From positions 1 to 64,000 of the forward strand of contig CATLGW010000007.1 of NCBI GenBank assembly GCA_949948715.1: a stretch of DNA of 64,000 nucleotides, given 5' to 3'. The notes below the pieces were generated by a model. That model saw nothing but the letters and a program-made list of their open reading frames with translations, had not been told where the DNA came from and made no database searches. Below are positions 34,898-44,452 of the stretch, one piece after another. Each line of letters opens with the position of its first letter. Position 1 is the first letter of the stretch. The DNA is from an uncultured Lachnospiraceae bacterium (GTDB taxonomy: Bacteria > Bacillota > Clostridia > Lachnospirales > Lachnospiraceae). The position numbers were made by a program, and so were the translations under genes.

Positions 34898-37480
34898 CTA
34901 TTTCACCCGTGCCCCCAGACCGTCGTCCTCCACGTCGATCAGAATGGTGTCGCCGGATCGCACCTTGTCCTCCAGAATCAGCCTGGCGGACAGTGTCTCC
35001 ACATACTTCTGAATATAGCGCTTCAAGGGCCTTGCGCCGTACATGGGATCATAGGCATTTTCCACAATAAAGCTCTCCGCCTCCGGCGATAGCTCTATGG
35101 AGAGGTTCCTGTCCTCCAGCCTCCGGTTCAGGTCAGCCATAATCAGCCCCACGATGCCTGCGATATTCCCCTTGGTCAGGGACTTAAACAGTATCGTCTC
35201 ATCCAGGCGGTTTAGGAACTCCGGCCGAAAATGAGCCCGCAGCTCGTTCATCACCAGGGTCTCCGCCTCGGGGCGTATGGAGCCGTCGGCCTCCCTTCCC
35301 TCCAAAAGATAAGACGCGCCGATGTTGGAGGTCATAATCAGGATGGTGTTCTTGAAATCCACCGTCCGGCCCTGGGAATCCGTGATTCTCCCGTCATCCA
35401 GCACCTGCAGCAGCACATTGAACACATCCGGATGGGCCTTCTCAATCTCGTCGAACAGCACCACGCTGTAGGGCTTCCTGCGCACCGCCTCCGTGAGCTG
35501 GCCGCCCTCCTCGTATCCCACATATCCGGGAGGCGCCCCGATGAGCCGGGACACGGAGTACTTCTCCATATACTCGCTCATGTCGATACGCACCATATTG
35601 TTCTCGTCGTCAAACAGCGCCGCCGCCAGAGATTTTGCCAGCTCCGTCTTCCCCACACCGGTGGGACCCAGAAACAGGAAGGAGCCGATGGGCTTGGAAG
35701 GATCCTTGATACCCGCCTTGGAGCGGATAATGGCCTCCGTCACCTTGGTGACGCCCTCGTCCTGCCCCACCACTCTCTCATGGAGCACCTCGTCTAAGTG
35801 CAGCGTCTTGCTCCTCTCGCTCTCCGTCAGCTTTGCCACGGGAATTCCCGTCCACCGGGAGATAATCTTCGCGATCTCCTCGTCGGACACCCGCTCATGC
35901 ACCAAGGACAGATCCGAGCCGTTCACCCTCTCCTCCTCCTGCTCAAGCTGCTTCTTCAGCGCGGGAAGCCTGCCGTAGCTGAGCTCCGCGGCCTTCTCCA
36001 GGTTTCCCTCTCTCTGGGCGATCTGAATCTCGCTGTTTGTCTGATCGATCTCCTCCCTGAGCTTGGAAAGCCTCTCCACGGAAGCCTTCTCATTGTCCCA
36101 CTGAGCCTTCCCCTCGGCAAACCTTTCCTTCAACTCCGCCAGCTCCCTCTGCAGATCCTCCAGGCGCTCCCTGCTCAATTGGTCGTCCTCCTTCTTTAAG
36201 GCGGCCTCCTCGATCTCCATCTGCATACATTTGCGCTGCAGTTCGTCCAGCTCCGTGGGCATACTGTCCAGCTCCGTCTTGATCAGGGCGCAGGCCTCAT
36301 CCACCAGGTCGATGGCCTTGTCCGGCAGAAACCGGTCCGTGATATAGCGGTGGGACAAGGTGGCGGCGCTCACCAGGGCATTGTCCATGATCTTTACCCC
36401 ATGATACACCTCGTAGCGCTCCTTCAGTCCCCTTAAGATGGAGATGGTGTCCTCCACCGTGGGCTCCTCCACCAGAACGGGCTGGAAGCGCCTCTCCAAG
36501 GCGGCGTCCTTCTCGATATACATACGGTACTCGTCCAGGGTGGTGGCTCCGATACAGTGAAGCTCGCCCCTGGCCAGCATGGGCTTTAACATGTTCCCCG
36601 CGTCCAGGGCTCCGTCCGTCTTGCCCGCCCCCACGATGGTGTGCAGCTCGTCGATAAAGAGAATGATCTGCCCGTCGCTGTTCTTCACATCCTCCAGCAC
36701 CGCCTTCAGGCGCTCCTCAAACTCGCCCCTGTATTTGGCTCCTGCCACCAGGGCTCCCATATCCAGAGCAAATATCTTCTTGTCCTTCAAACCCTGGGGC
36801 ACATCCCCCCTGACAATCCGCTGGGCCAGCCCCTCCACCACGGCGGTCTTGCCCACGCCGGGCTCGCCTATGAGCACCGGGTTATTCTTGGTCTTGCGGG
36901 AGAGGATCCGGATGACATTGCGAATCTCCCCGTCTCTGCCGATGACCGGATCCAGCTTCTGGTTTCGGGCCTTCTCCACCAGCTCCTGCCCGTACTTCTC
37001 CAGGGTGTCATAGGTGGCCTCGGGATTGTCGCTGGTGACCCGCTGATTCCCCCTCACCGTGGACAGCGCCTTGAGAAAGCGCTCCCGGGTGATGCCGTAC
37101 TCCTGAAAAATCTGGGAGATCTCCCGGTTGGGCGATTTGATCATGGCCAAAAACAAGTGCTCCACCGACACATACTCGTCCCCAAGCTGCCTGGCCTCGT
37201 CCTCGGCGCCGATCAGAACCCCGTTCAAATCCTTTCCCACGAACACCTGACCGCCCTGTACTTTCACCCGCTTCTCCACGGCCTGCACGGTTCGGTCCAC
37301 AAAATGCTTCGTCTGGATTTCCATCTTCTCCACCAGCCTCAGTATGAGACTGTCCTCCAGGTTCAGAAGGGCCAGAAGCAGATGCTCCTGCTCGATCTCC
37401 TGATTGCCGTATTCATATGCCAGCTTCTCACAGCCCTCCACGGCCTGCATGGATTTCTGCGTAAATTTTTGAATGTTCAT
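34898..37480 (-). CDS. clpB: ATP-dependent disaggregase ClpB
   Basis: An 860-residue Hsp100 chaperone that reactivates aggregated protein with DnaK. The order is complete: Clp-N repeats (about 1-145), AAA-1 with Walker A GEPGVGKT (about 203-210) and [10 protein letters not shown], the long coiled-coil M domain (about 405-530) that distinguishes ClpB from ClpC, AAA-2 with GPTGVGKT and [11 protein letters not shown], and a D2 C-terminal domain. The ATG at 37480 has GGGAGG seven bases upstream; an open extension to 37567 has no support. No CIRCE or CtsR box is visible in the leader. Confidence 0.97.
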   Translation of the reverse strand: MNIQKFTQKSMQAVEGCEKLAYEYGNQEIEQEHLLLALLNLEDSLILRLVEKMEIQTKHFVDRTVQAVEKRVKVQGGQVFVGKDLNGVLIGAEDEARQLGDEYVSVEHLFLAMIKSPNREISQIFQEYGITRERFLKALSTVRGNQRVTSDNPEATYDTLEKYGQELVEKARNQKLDPVIGRDGEIRNVIRILSRKTKNNPVLIGEPGVGKTAVVEGLAQRIVRGDVPQGLKDKKIFALDMGALVAGAKYRGEFEERLKAVLEDVKNSDGQIILFIDELHTIVGAGKTDGALDAGNMLKPMLARGELHCIGATTLDEYRMYIEKDAALERRFQPVLVEEPTVEDTISILRGLKERYEVYHGVKIMDNALVSAATLSHRYITDRFLPDKAIDLVDEACALIKTELDSMPTELDELQRKCMQMEIEEAALKKEDDQLSRERLEDLQRELAELKERFAEGKAQWDNEKASVERLSKLREEIDQTNSEIQIAQREGNLEKAAELSYGRLPALKKQLEQEEERVNGSDLSLVHERVSDEEIAKIISRWTGIPVAKLTESERSKTLHLDEVLHERVVGQDEGVTKVTEAIIRSKAGIKDPSKPIGSFLFLGPTGVGKTELAKSLAAALFDDENNMVRIDMSEYMEKYSVSRLIGAPPGYVGYEEGGQLTEAVRRKPYSVVLFDEIEKAHPDVFNVLLQVLDDGRITDSQGRTVDFKNTILIMTSNIGASYLLEGREADGSIRPEAETLVMNELRAHFRPEFLNRLDETILFKSLTKGNIAGIVGLIMADLNRRLEDRNLSIELSPEAESFIVENAYDPMYGARPLKRYIQKYVETLSARLILEDKVRSGDTILIDVEDDGLGARVK

Positions 37481-37555
37481 ACCGATACCTCCCTCTCCTG
37501 TCCGCGTATACCTGTCTGTCAGGCTCCCCGTCAAACGCCGTTTTGTTCTATATGA

Positions 37556-37583
37556 ACTATAACACACAGAGCAAAAAAATCAA
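37556..37583 (-). promoter_or_regulatory. possible clpB promoter
   Basis: On the minus strand TTGATT (37583-37578), 16 bp, TATAGT (37561-37556), about 75 nt before the clpB start. The surrounding DNA is AT-rich. Confidence 0.45.
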
Positions 37584-37703
37584 TTAAAAAAAAGTAAAAT
37601 TTTATAAAAATCCACGGAACCCTCTCAAATAGAATGCCCGCATATCCTTATTTTACCACATACATACCTGCAATTCCATGCACATTGCACAAAATTTGAA
37701 AAC

Positions 37704-37748
37704 AAAAAAGAGCGGCTCCTCCGCCCTGAGGGCAGAGGACGCGGCCGC
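37704..37748 (-). terminator. intrinsic terminator after copA
   Basis: On the minus strand a long GC-rich hairpin (GCGGC, bulge, TCCTCTGCCC paired through GGGCGGAGGA to GCCGC) is followed by TCTTTTTTG, about 30 nt past the copA stop. Confidence 0.85.
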
Positions 37749-37776
37749 CCTCCCATATTGCGTGACCTGTTTTCTG

Positions 37777-37986
37777 TTACTCGATGGAAAGCACCTTGTA
37801 ATCCTGGTCCTCCACGGCCTTTCTCAGCGCTTCCTCCCCCCCGTCGGCTGTCAGACTCACCACTGCGGTGCCGGACTCGTGGCTGACCACAGCCTCCTCC
37901 ACCTGCTCCAGGGCCTCCAGAGCCTTCTTCACCCTGGCCTCGCAGTGCCCGCACATCATTCCCTCAATTTTCAGCGTCTTTTTCAT
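37777..37986 (-). other. copZ: possible internal copZ start inside copA
   Basis: The ATG at 37986 is in frame within copA and is preceded by AGGAGGAGAGCAAC, a strong ribosome-binding site. Translation from it would give a free 69-residue copper chaperone with GMMCGHC, of exactly CopZ length, besides the fused ATPase. Whether both forms are made cannot be read from sequence. Confidence 0.5.
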
Positions 37987-40380
37987 GTTGCTCTCCTCCT
38001 TCTCAGAATTTGTATTTTTTGATGAAACAATTTCCCGTTGATTTTCCTGCCGGGGTTCGCAAAAACCCTCCGCGTCCGCTCCCTGCAAGGGGCCCCCACC
38101 CATCCCCTCGCCACGGGCCCTTCCATGAATTTTCGCCAGATTCAGCCGCAGAGCGTTGGTGACGACGCAAAAACTGGACAGGCTCATGGCCGCCGCCCCG
38201 AACATGGGATTTAACTTCCAGTGGAAAAGGGGTATGAAAACCCCCGCCGCCAGCGGAATGCCGATACAGTTGTAAAAAAAGGCCCAGAACAGGTTCTCAT
38301 GGATATTCCGCAGGGTAGCGCGGCTTAAGCGGATGGCCGCAGGCACATCGCTTAGCCTGCTTTTCATCAGAACCACATCCGCCGCGTCGATGGCGATATC
38401 CGTGCCGGCCCCTATGGCGATACCGATATCCGCCCTGGTCAGCGCCGGAGCGTCGTTGATGCCGTCCCCCACCATAGCCACCTTCCCCCGCTCCTTCAGG
38501 GAGCGGATCACGCTCTCCTTGCCCTCCGGGAGCACCTCCGCTATGACCTCGTCCACCCCCGCCTGAGCCCCGATGGCCCTGGCGGTGCGCTCATTGTCCC
38601 CCGTCAGCATCACCACCCGAATCCCCATTGCCCGCAGCTCCTCCACCGCCCGGGGAGAGTCCTCCTTGATCACATCCGCCACCGCGATAACCCCCAGCAG
38701 AGAGTTTTCTCTGGCAAAGAACAGGGGCGTCTTCCCCTCCTCGGAAAGTCTTTCGGCCTGGCGCCTTACCGCCTGGGGCACCTCTGCCCTGCCGTTTATA
38801 AAGGCCAGATTTCCGCCGGCCAGCCGCTCCCCGCGGCAAATCCCCGTCAGGCCGTTGCCCGGCAGTGCCGCAAATTCCGAGACCTCCCAGGAGGGAATCC
38901 GCTCCCTCGCCGCGTAAGAGGTCACAGCCCCGGCCAGGGGATGCTCGCTTTTTTGCTCCAGGGCGTTGGCATAAGACAAAAGCTGGGACTCCGTCACACC
39001 CTCCCCCGGCAGAACATCCGTCACCAGGGGCGCGCCTCTGGTGACGGTGCCCGTCTTATCGAGGGCCACGATCTTTACCTTTCCCGCCTCCTCCAGGGAC
39101 ACGGCGGTCTTAAACAAAATACCGTTTTTTGCCCCCACTCCGTTTCCCACCATAATCGCCACGGGAGTGGCCAGCCCCAGGGCACAGGGGCAACTGATCA
39201 CCAGCACGGAAATCCCCCTGGCCAGGGCAAATCCCACGCTCTGCCCCGCAAGCAGCCAAGCTCCGAAGGCCGCCAGGGCAATCCCCATAACCGCGGGCAC
39301 GAACACCCCCGACACCTTATCCGCCACCTTGGCGATGGGCGCCTTGGTGGCCGCCGCGTCGCTGACCATGCGGATGATCTGGGAGAGCGTGGTATCCTCC
39401 CCCACCCGGGAAGCCTGGCATTTGAGAAATCCCGACTGATTCAGGGTAGCCGCCGAGACGCTTTTTCCGGGCTCCTTGTCCACGGGGATGCTCTCCCCGG
39501 TCAAAGCCGCCTCGTTGACGGCGCTGCTTCCCTCCAGCACCATGCCGTCCACAGGAATATTTTCCCCGGGGCGCACCAGAAAGATATCCCCCTTCTCCAT
39601 CTGCTCCACGGGAATCTCTTTCTCCTCCCCGTCCCGCACCACAGTGGCCGTCCTGGGAGCCAGTTTCATCAGCCCTTTCAGAGCGTCGGTGGTCTTCCCC
39701 CTGGAGCGGGCCTCCAGCGTCTTCCCCACCGTGATCAGCGTGAGAATCATGGCGGCAGACTCGAAATAAAATTCATCCATATATGCCATGACGCTCCCCC
39801 CGTCCCCTCCGGCCTGGGCTCCCGTCATGGCAAAGAGAGCGTACAGACTGTACCCGTAGGAAGCCCCCGCCCCCAGCGCCACCAGAGTGTCCATATTGGG
39901 AGCCCTGTGCAGCAGCCCCTTTACCCCGCTGACGAAAAAGCGCTGATTGATCACCATCACTGCGGTGGTGAGAAGAAGCTGCAAAATCCCCAGGGCCACG
40001 GGATTGCCCTCAAAAAACCCGGGCAGGGGCCATCCCCACATCATATGCCCCATGGAGAAATACATCAGCACCGCCAAGAATGCCAGGGAAGCCCACAGCC
40101 GCCTTTTTAACGCCGGCGTCTCCCGGTCCTCCAGGGCCGAATCCTCCGCCGTTTTCCCGGCGGCCCCGGCTTCCCTCTTCGGGGACGCTCCATACCCGGC
40201 GTCCTCCACCGCCCGGATGATATCGGCGGGGGACGCCTTACCCTCCACTCCCATGGAATTGGTGAGCAAATTCACCGAACAGCTCTTTACCCCCGGCACC
40301 CCGGACACGGCCTTCTCCACCCTGGCGCTGCAGGCCGCACAGCTCATGCCCGTCACCTTATATTGTTCCATATCTTCCAT
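37777..40380 (-). CDS. copA: copper-exporting P-type ATPase with C-terminal HMA domain
   Basis: An 867-residue P1B-type ATPase pumping Cu(I) out of the cell. An N-terminal heavy-metal domain has GMSCAAC (Cys14, Cys17). Eight membrane helices are present, with TGES in the actuator, the CPC metal site (SCPCALGLA), the phosphorylated DKTGT and the GDGINDAP hinge. After the last helices, a charged linker of about 50 residues leads to a second heavy-metal domain at residues 798-867 (GMMCGHC, Cys809/Cys812) that looks like a whole CopZ chaperone. An internal ATG with AGGAGG precedes this last domain. It is downstream of csoR and shares its promoter. Confidence 0.95.
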   Translation of the reverse strand: MEDMEQYKVTGMSCAACSARVEKAVSGVPGVKSCSVNLLTNSMGVEGKASPADIIRAVEDAGYGASPKREAGAAGKTAEDSALEDRETPALKRRLWASLAFLAVLMYFSMGHMMWGWPLPGFFEGNPVALGILQLLLTTAVMVINQRFFVSGVKGLLHRAPNMDTLVALGAGASYGYSLYALFAMTGAQAGGDGGSVMAYMDEFYFESAAMILTLITVGKTLEARSRGKTTDALKGLMKLAPRTATVVRDGEEKEIPVEQMEKGDIFLVRPGENIPVDGMVLEGSSAVNEAALTGESIPVDKEPGKSVSAATLNQSGFLKCQASRVGEDTTLSQIIRMVSDAAATKAPIAKVADKVSGVFVPAVMGIALAAFGAWLLAGQSVGFALARGISVLVISCPCALGLATPVAIMVGNGVGAKNGILFKTAVSLEEAGKVKIVALDKTGTVTRGAPLVTDVLPGEGVTESQLLSYANALEQKSEHPLAGAVTSYAARERIPSWEVSEFAALPGNGLTGICRGERLAGGNLAFINGRAEVPQAVRRQAERLSEEGKTPLFFARENSLLGVIAVADVIKEDSPRAVEELRAMGIRVVMLTGDNERTARAIGAQAGVDEVIAEVLPEGKESVIRSLKERGKVAMVGDGINDAPALTRADIGIAIGAGTDIAIDAADVVLMKSRLSDVPAAIRLSRATLRNIHENLFWAFFYNCIGIPLAAGVFIPLFHWKLNPMFGAAAMSLSSFCVVTNALRLNLAKIHGRARGEGMGGGPLQGADAEGFCEPRQENQREIVSSKNTNSEKEESNMKKTLKIEGMMCGHCEARVKKALEALEQVEEAVVSHESGTAVVSLTADGGEEALRKAVEDQDYKVLSIE

Positions 40381-40448
40381 ACCATCCTTCCCCGCCGTTA
40401 TCGCTGCAGGCGCTTACCCGCCGTGATTACGGATTGACTCCGCACTCT

Positions 40449-40778
40449 TCACACCTTTATCATTTTCTGCAAAATGGTAAGCAGTTCCTCCACGGATTCC
40501 TCCCTGCCTTCCTTAATATCCCTGATCACACAGGTTTTCATGTGGGACTCCAGCAAATTCCTGTTAAAGCTGTTCAAAGCCGACACGGCCGCCGACACCT
40601 GGGTCAGGATATCCGTGCAGTAGGCGTCCCGCTCCACCATGCCCCGGATGCCCCGGATCTGCCCCTCGATGCGGTTTAAGCGGGTGATGAGAGCCTTTTG
40701 CTCCTTCTCGGACCGCTGCTTTGTGCGCCCCGATCCCTCCTTACAGCCACATCCCCTCTGTTCCTTTCCTTCCTCCAT
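40449..40778 (-). CDS. csoR: copper-sensing repressor CsoR
   Basis: A 109-residue all-helical DUF156 repressor. The Cu(I) ligands are Cys54, His79 and Cys83; the spacing of 25 and 4 is the same as Cys36/His61/Cys65 of Mycobacterium tuberculosis CsoR. The N-terminal 30 residues are charged, with an extra CGC. The start is preceded by AGGAGG. It is the first gene of the copper unit and lies just downstream of the twin operator at 40801-40851. On copper binding it should release the promoter and turn on copA. Confidence 0.95.
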   Translation of the reverse strand: MEEGKEQRGCGCKEGSGRTKQRSEKEQKALITRLNRIEGQIRGIRGMVERDAYCTDILTQVSAAVSALNSFNRNLLESHMKTCVIRDIKEGREESVEELLTILQKMIKV

Positions 40779-40800
40779 AAGTCTCCTCCTTTACCCCAAA

Positions 40801-40858
40801 ATACCCCACCAGGGTATCCTTTCGTATACAGGATATACCCTGGTGGGGTATTTGTCAA
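40801..40858 (-). promoter_or_regulatory. csoR-copA promoter with two CsoR boxes
   Basis: On the minus strand TTGACA (40858-40853), 17 bp, TATCCT (40835-40830). Two 17-bp boxes, ATACCCCACCAGGGTAT (40801-40817) and its exact reverse complement (40835-40851), are separated by 17 bp. Each box is itself a TACCCC/GGGTA near-palindrome of the known CsoR type. One fills the spacer between -35 and -10; the other lies downstream of the start site. CsoR on both would block the promoter fully. Confidence 0.85.
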
Positions 40859-40917
40859 GACAACATTTTCGGGTCTGTCCCACAGGAAATCCGCCTCCGC
40901 GTCTTTCCCGGAGCATT

Positions 40918-41508
40918 TCATTGCCCCTGGGAATAGTACGTCACCACATCCTCCGTCTTCCTCTTGGGCACCACATAATCTCCGCTGTCATCCAGATAAT
41001 ATTTGAAATCCTCCCCCTTTTCTAAGGGAACCACCTTGCTTTTCACGCTGGGGTATCCGAAGGCCACCAGCGTGTGGAGCTTCTGACTCTCAGTCAACCC
41101 CAGGAGCTCGGAAATCCTCGCCCTGTCGCAGGCTCCGATGATACAACTCCCCACTCCGTGATTCCAGGCCGCCAGCGTCATATTGCCGATGGCCAGACCC
41201 GCGTCGGTGTCGCAGTCCGGATTGATGTCCGTATTCTCCACCACGGCGATAAAGAGCACGGGATGCTCTCCCTCCTTGGGCTGTCCCTTCTGGGGCGGAA
41301 GGGCTCCCGCCCATCTGGTGTGAGGAAAAATCCGCTCCACCTCATCCCTGCCCTGTATCACCACATAGGACAGGGGCTGCCTGTTGGCGGCGCTGGAGGA
41401 GAGCCTGGCAGCTTCCAGAATCTCTTCCAAAATGCATCTCTCCACCGGTCTCTGCTCAAAACGGCGGTAGGTCCGTCTGGTTTTTAATAACTCCAATAAA
41501 TTTTCCAT
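40918..41508 (-). CDS. nitroreductase family protein
   Basis: A 196-residue flavoprotein of the nitroreductase fold. The N-terminal RRTYRRFEQRPV block (phosphate-binding arginines for FMN) and the later GVGSCIIG and GLTESQKLHTLVAFGYP blocks are typical. It reduces nitro or quinone compounds with NAD(P)H, but the natural substrate is not readable. The chosen ATG at 41508 has AAAGGA upstream and starts 17 nt after the pnp stop. An open extension upstream would run into pnp and is unlikely. Confidence 0.88.
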   Translation of the reverse strand: MENLLELLKTRRTYRRFEQRPVERCILEEILEAARLSSSAANRQPLSYVVIQGRDEVERIFPHTRWAGALPPQKGQPKEGEHPVLFIAVVENTDINPDCDTDAGLAIGNMTLAAWNHGVGSCIIGACDRARISELLGLTESQKLHTLVAFGYPSVKSKVVPLEKGEDFKYYLDDSGDYVVPKRKTEDVVTYYSQGQ

Positions 41509-41525
41509 GTTTCCTTTTGAAAGCC

Positions 41526-43616
41526 TTACTGCTGCGCCACATCCTTCATGGAGAAGCTGATTCTGCCCATCTTGTCCTTGCCCAGGCATACCACCGTAAC
41601 CACGTCTCCCAGAGTGAGCACATCCTCCACCCGGTTGATTCTGTTCTTGGCAATCTTGGAGATGTGCACCATGCCCTCCTTGCCGGGAGCAAACTCCAGA
41701 AATGCGCCGAACTCCTTGATGCTCACAACCTTCCCCTGGAAGATCTGGCCCTCCTCGAACTCTGTGGTGATGATCTTGACCATCTCCACTGCCTTGTCCA
41801 TCATCTCCTTGTCCGTACCGCAGATAGACACATTGCCATCGTCGGTGATGTCGATCTTCACGCCGGTGCGGGCGATAATCTCGTTGATGGTCTTGCCCCT
41901 CTGGCCTACCACATCCCCGATCTTCTCCGGATCGATCTGGACGGAGATGATCTTGGGCGCATACTGGTTCACCTCAGGTCTGGGCACTGCGATAGCGGGC
42001 TTCATGCAGGTATCCATGATGAAAAGCCTTGCCTCGCGGCATCTCTCGATAGCGCCCTCCACGATGGGCCTGGTCAGACCGTGAATCTTGATATCCATCT
42101 GAATGGCGGTGATACCCTCCGTGGTACCGGTCACCTTAAAGTCCATGTCGCCGAAGAAATCCTCCAGCCCCTGGATGTCCGTGAGAAGCACAAAATCCTC
42201 GTCAGCCTCCCCCGTCACCAGACCGCAGGAGATGCCGGCCACCATCTTCCGGATGGGAACGCCCGCCGCCATGAGGGACATACAGGAGGCACAGGTGGAC
42301 GCCATGGAGGTGGAACCGTTGGATTCAAAGGTCTCGGACACGGTGCGGATAGCGTAGGGAAAATCCTCCTCGCTTGGCAGCACAGGAATCAGCGCCCGCT
42401 CCGCCAGAGCTCCGTGACCGATCTCACGCCTTCCCGGTCCTCTCGAGGGCTTGGTCTCACCCACGGAGTAGGAGGGGAAATTGTAGTGGTGCATATACCG
42501 CTTGCTCACCTCGTTCTCATCCAGCCCGTCCAGCTTCTGCTGCTCGGACAGAGGAGCCAGAGTGCACACATTGCAGATCTGGGTCTGCCCTCTGGTGAAC
42601 ATGGCGGAGCCATGTACCCGGGGAATAATGTCAACCTCCGCGGACAGAGGACGGATCTGGGTGATCTCCCGCCCGTCAGGCCGCTTGTGGTCCTTCAGAA
42701 TCATCTTCCTCACGGTCTTCTTCTCGTACTGGTATACCGCTTCTCCCAGCATCCCAAGCCACTCCTCGTTCCCGGCGAAAGCCTCCTCCAGCTTTCCCGT
42801 GATCACGCGGATATTCTTCTCCCTGGTCTGCTTGTCGTCGGTAAATACGGCCTCCTCCATCTCCTGAGGAGGAACGATCTTCCTGATCTCCTCAAACAGC
42901 TCCGCGGGAACGGCGCAGCTTGTGTATTCATGCTTCTTCTTTCCCACCTCGGCCACGATTCTGTCAATAAACTGAATCAGCGTCTGATTTACCTCATGGG
43001 CCTTGTAGATCGCCTCGATCATCCTGCTCTCAGGAATCTCGTTGGCTCCGGCCTCGATCATAATCACTTTCTCCCTGGTGGAAGCCACCGTCAGATTCAG
43101 GTCCCCCACCTTCCACTGCTCCTGGGAGGGATTGATGACAAACTCTCCGTCGATCATACCCACCTGCGTCATGGCGCAGGGCCCGTCAAAGGGAATGTCT
43201 GAAATACAGGTGGCGATGGAAGCCCCCAGCATGGCCACCAGCTCGGGACGGCACTCCGGATCCACGCTCATCACCAGATTATTCAATGTGACGTCATTGC
43301 GGTAATCCTTGGGGAACAGGGGACGCATGGGCCTGTCGATGACGCGGCTGGTGAGCACCGCGTTCTCGCTGGCCTTGCCCTCTCTCTTGTTGAAGCCTCC
43401 GGGAATCTTGCCCACGGCGTACATCTTCTCCTCGTACTCCACGCTCAAGGGGAAGAAATCGATCCCCTCCCTGGGCTTCTCCGACGAGGTGGCGGTGGAT
43501 AACACCGTGGTATCCCCATAGTGCATGAAAGCGCAGCCGTTGGCCTGCTTGCCCACCCGGTTGACGTCAACCTTCAGAGTGCGCCCCGCCAGTTCCATTT
43601 CATAAGTCTGATACAT
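41526..43616 (-). CDS. pnp: polyribonucleotide nucleotidyltransferase (PNPase)
   Basis: A 696-residue phosphorolytic 3'-5' exoribonuclease and RNA polymerising enzyme. Two RNase PH domains are present (about 10-230 and 315-545), with the helical linker between, then KH (about 555-615) and S1 (about 620-692) RNA-binding domains. Active-site residues in the second PH core (the FSVGETKPSRGPGRREIGHGALAERAL region, split over several blocks) are intact. GGAGG lies just before the ATG at 43616. It follows rpsO, the conserved order in bacteria, and has a structured leader. Confidence 0.97.
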   Translation of the reverse strand: MYQTYEMELAGRTLKVDVNRVGKQANGCAFMHYGDTTVLSTATSSEKPREGIDFFPLSVEYEEKMYAVGKIPGGFNKREGKASENAVLTSRVIDRPMRPLFPKDYRNDVTLNNLVMSVDPECRPELVAMLGASIATCISDIPFDGPCAMTQVGMIDGEFVINPSQEQWKVGDLNLTVASTREKVIMIEAGANEIPESRMIEAIYKAHEVNQTLIQFIDRIVAEVGKKKHEYTSCAVPAELFEEIRKIVPPQEMEEAVFTDDKQTREKNIRVITGKLEEAFAGNEEWLGMLGEAVYQYEKKTVRKMILKDHKRPDGREITQIRPLSAEVDIIPRVHGSAMFTRGQTQICNVCTLAPLSEQQKLDGLDENEVSKRYMHHYNFPSYSVGETKPSRGPGRREIGHGALAERALIPVLPSEEDFPYAIRTVSETFESNGSTSMASTCASCMSLMAAGVPIRKMVAGISCGLVTGEADEDFVLLTDIQGLEDFFGDMDFKVTGTTEGITAIQMDIKIHGLTRPIVEGAIERCREARLFIMDTCMKPAIAVPRPEVNQYAPKIISVQIDPEKIGDVVGQRGKTINEIIARTGVKIDITDDGNVSICGTDKEMMDKAVEMVKIITTEFEEGQIFQGKVVSIKEFGAFLEFAPGKEGMVHISKIAKNRINRVEDVLTLGDVVTVVCLGKDKMGRISFSMKDVAQQ

Positions 43617-43742
43617 AATTTCCTCCATTCTGCCGTCCACACGGCTGTTTCCCTTTTCCACAGACCGCCGAAAAGGACGGATATCCGCCCTCCTGCCATG
43701 GCGCCGTCCGTTCCGCCCGCCGGAACAGGGAAACCGAAACTA

Positions 43743-43776
43743 CTGAAAAGGGCACGTGCGCACATACCCTTTTCAG
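43743..43776 (-). ncRNA. stem-loop in the pnp leader
   Basis: A 10-bp perfect stem (CTGAAAAGGG/CCCTTTTCAG) has a 14-nt loop that itself contains GTGCGCAC. It lies in the 270-nt rpsO-pnp gap, downstream of the rpsO terminator and about 125 nt before the pnp start. In Escherichia coli the same place holds an RNase III-cut hairpin used in PNPase autoregulation; a similar role here is inference. Confidence 0.55.
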
Positions 43777-43843
43777 CGGTCTCGGATAATCCTTCTGCTC
43801 CGGAGAGTCCCTTCTCTTATAACCGGCCCTGAAATACAATAAA

Positions 43844-43878
43844 GCGGAGGAGCCCGATTGCGCCGGACCCGACTCCGC
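43844..43878 (-). terminator. partial terminator between rpsO and pnp
   Basis: On the minus strand GCGGAG/CTCCGC closes a hairpin with an inner TCGGG/CCCGA-type pairing, followed by TTTATTGTATTT, 11 nt after the rpsO stop. Some read-through into pnp is likely. Confidence 0.6.
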
Positions 43879-43889
43879 TTTCTGTCTCA

Positions 43890-44156
43890 TTATTTCCTTA
43901 AGCCAAGCCGCTCAATCAGAGCACGATATCTTTCGATATCCTTCTTCTTCAGATAATCCAGAAGTCCGCGCCTCTGGCCTACCAGCTTCAGCATACCCCT
44001 GCGGGAATGGTGATCCTTGGGATTGGCCTTCAAATGCTCTGTAAGCTCCTTAATCCTCGTCGTCAGGATGGCTACCTGCACCTCGGGTGAACCGGTGTCG
44101 CCGGGAGTCCTGGCATACTCGTTCATAATGGCTGTCTTCTTTTCTTTGGAAATCAT
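43890..44156 (-). CDS. rpsO: 30S ribosomal protein S15
   Basis: An 88-residue S15 of normal length with the family blocks [35 protein letters not shown] and [20 protein letters not shown], here read in three stretches. It binds 16S rRNA early in 30S assembly. AGGAGGAG precedes the ATG. A promoter lies about 90 nt upstream, and the leader between them could carry the S15 autoregulatory fold. Confidence 0.97.
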   Translation of the reverse strand: MISKEKKTAIMNEYARTPGDTGSPEVQVAILTTRIKELTEHLKANPKDHHSRRGMLKLVGQRRGLLDYLKKKDIERYRALIERLGLRK

Positions 44157-44244
44157 TTCTCTCTCCTCCTGTTCTTAAACCGCCGGACACCAGGACCGGG
44201 TCGGAGTGTCCCTAATCTGAGCGTCGGCTGACTTGTACGTAGGT

Positions 44245-44273
44245 ATCATAGCATAAGTTGCCCCGGTTGTAAA
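44245..44273 (-). promoter_or_regulatory. sigma-A promoter of rpsO
   Basis: On the minus strand TTTACA (44273-44268), 17 bp, TATGAT (44250-44245). It gives a leader of about 80 nt before rpsO, with GTCGG/CCGAC-type complementary stretches that could form the S15-binding structure (inference). Confidence 0.7.
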
Positions 44274-44452
44274 CAATTATTTATTTCTTAATGTTATCTT
44301 AATCAAATCCGCCGCCGTTAAATGCTTTTAGGATACCACTCGGATACAAACCCTCCGTAAAGTAATCCCATGCCCGCAGGCGGCGGGGATCCAGTCCGCT
44401 CCCCGGACACAGACCGGTCCGCCGCGGGACTTTAAAAAGAGGAGGAAAACAT

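Noticed and set aside
37481..37600. Search for CIRCE or CtsR boxes before clpB
   Set aside because: No TTAGCACTC-type inverted repeat or CtsR direct repeat is visible, only an ordinary promoter-like pair.
41517..43202. 561-codon open frame on the plus strand
   Set aside because: Antisense to pnp; Leu/His/Gly-rich composition typical of a reverse-frame shadow.
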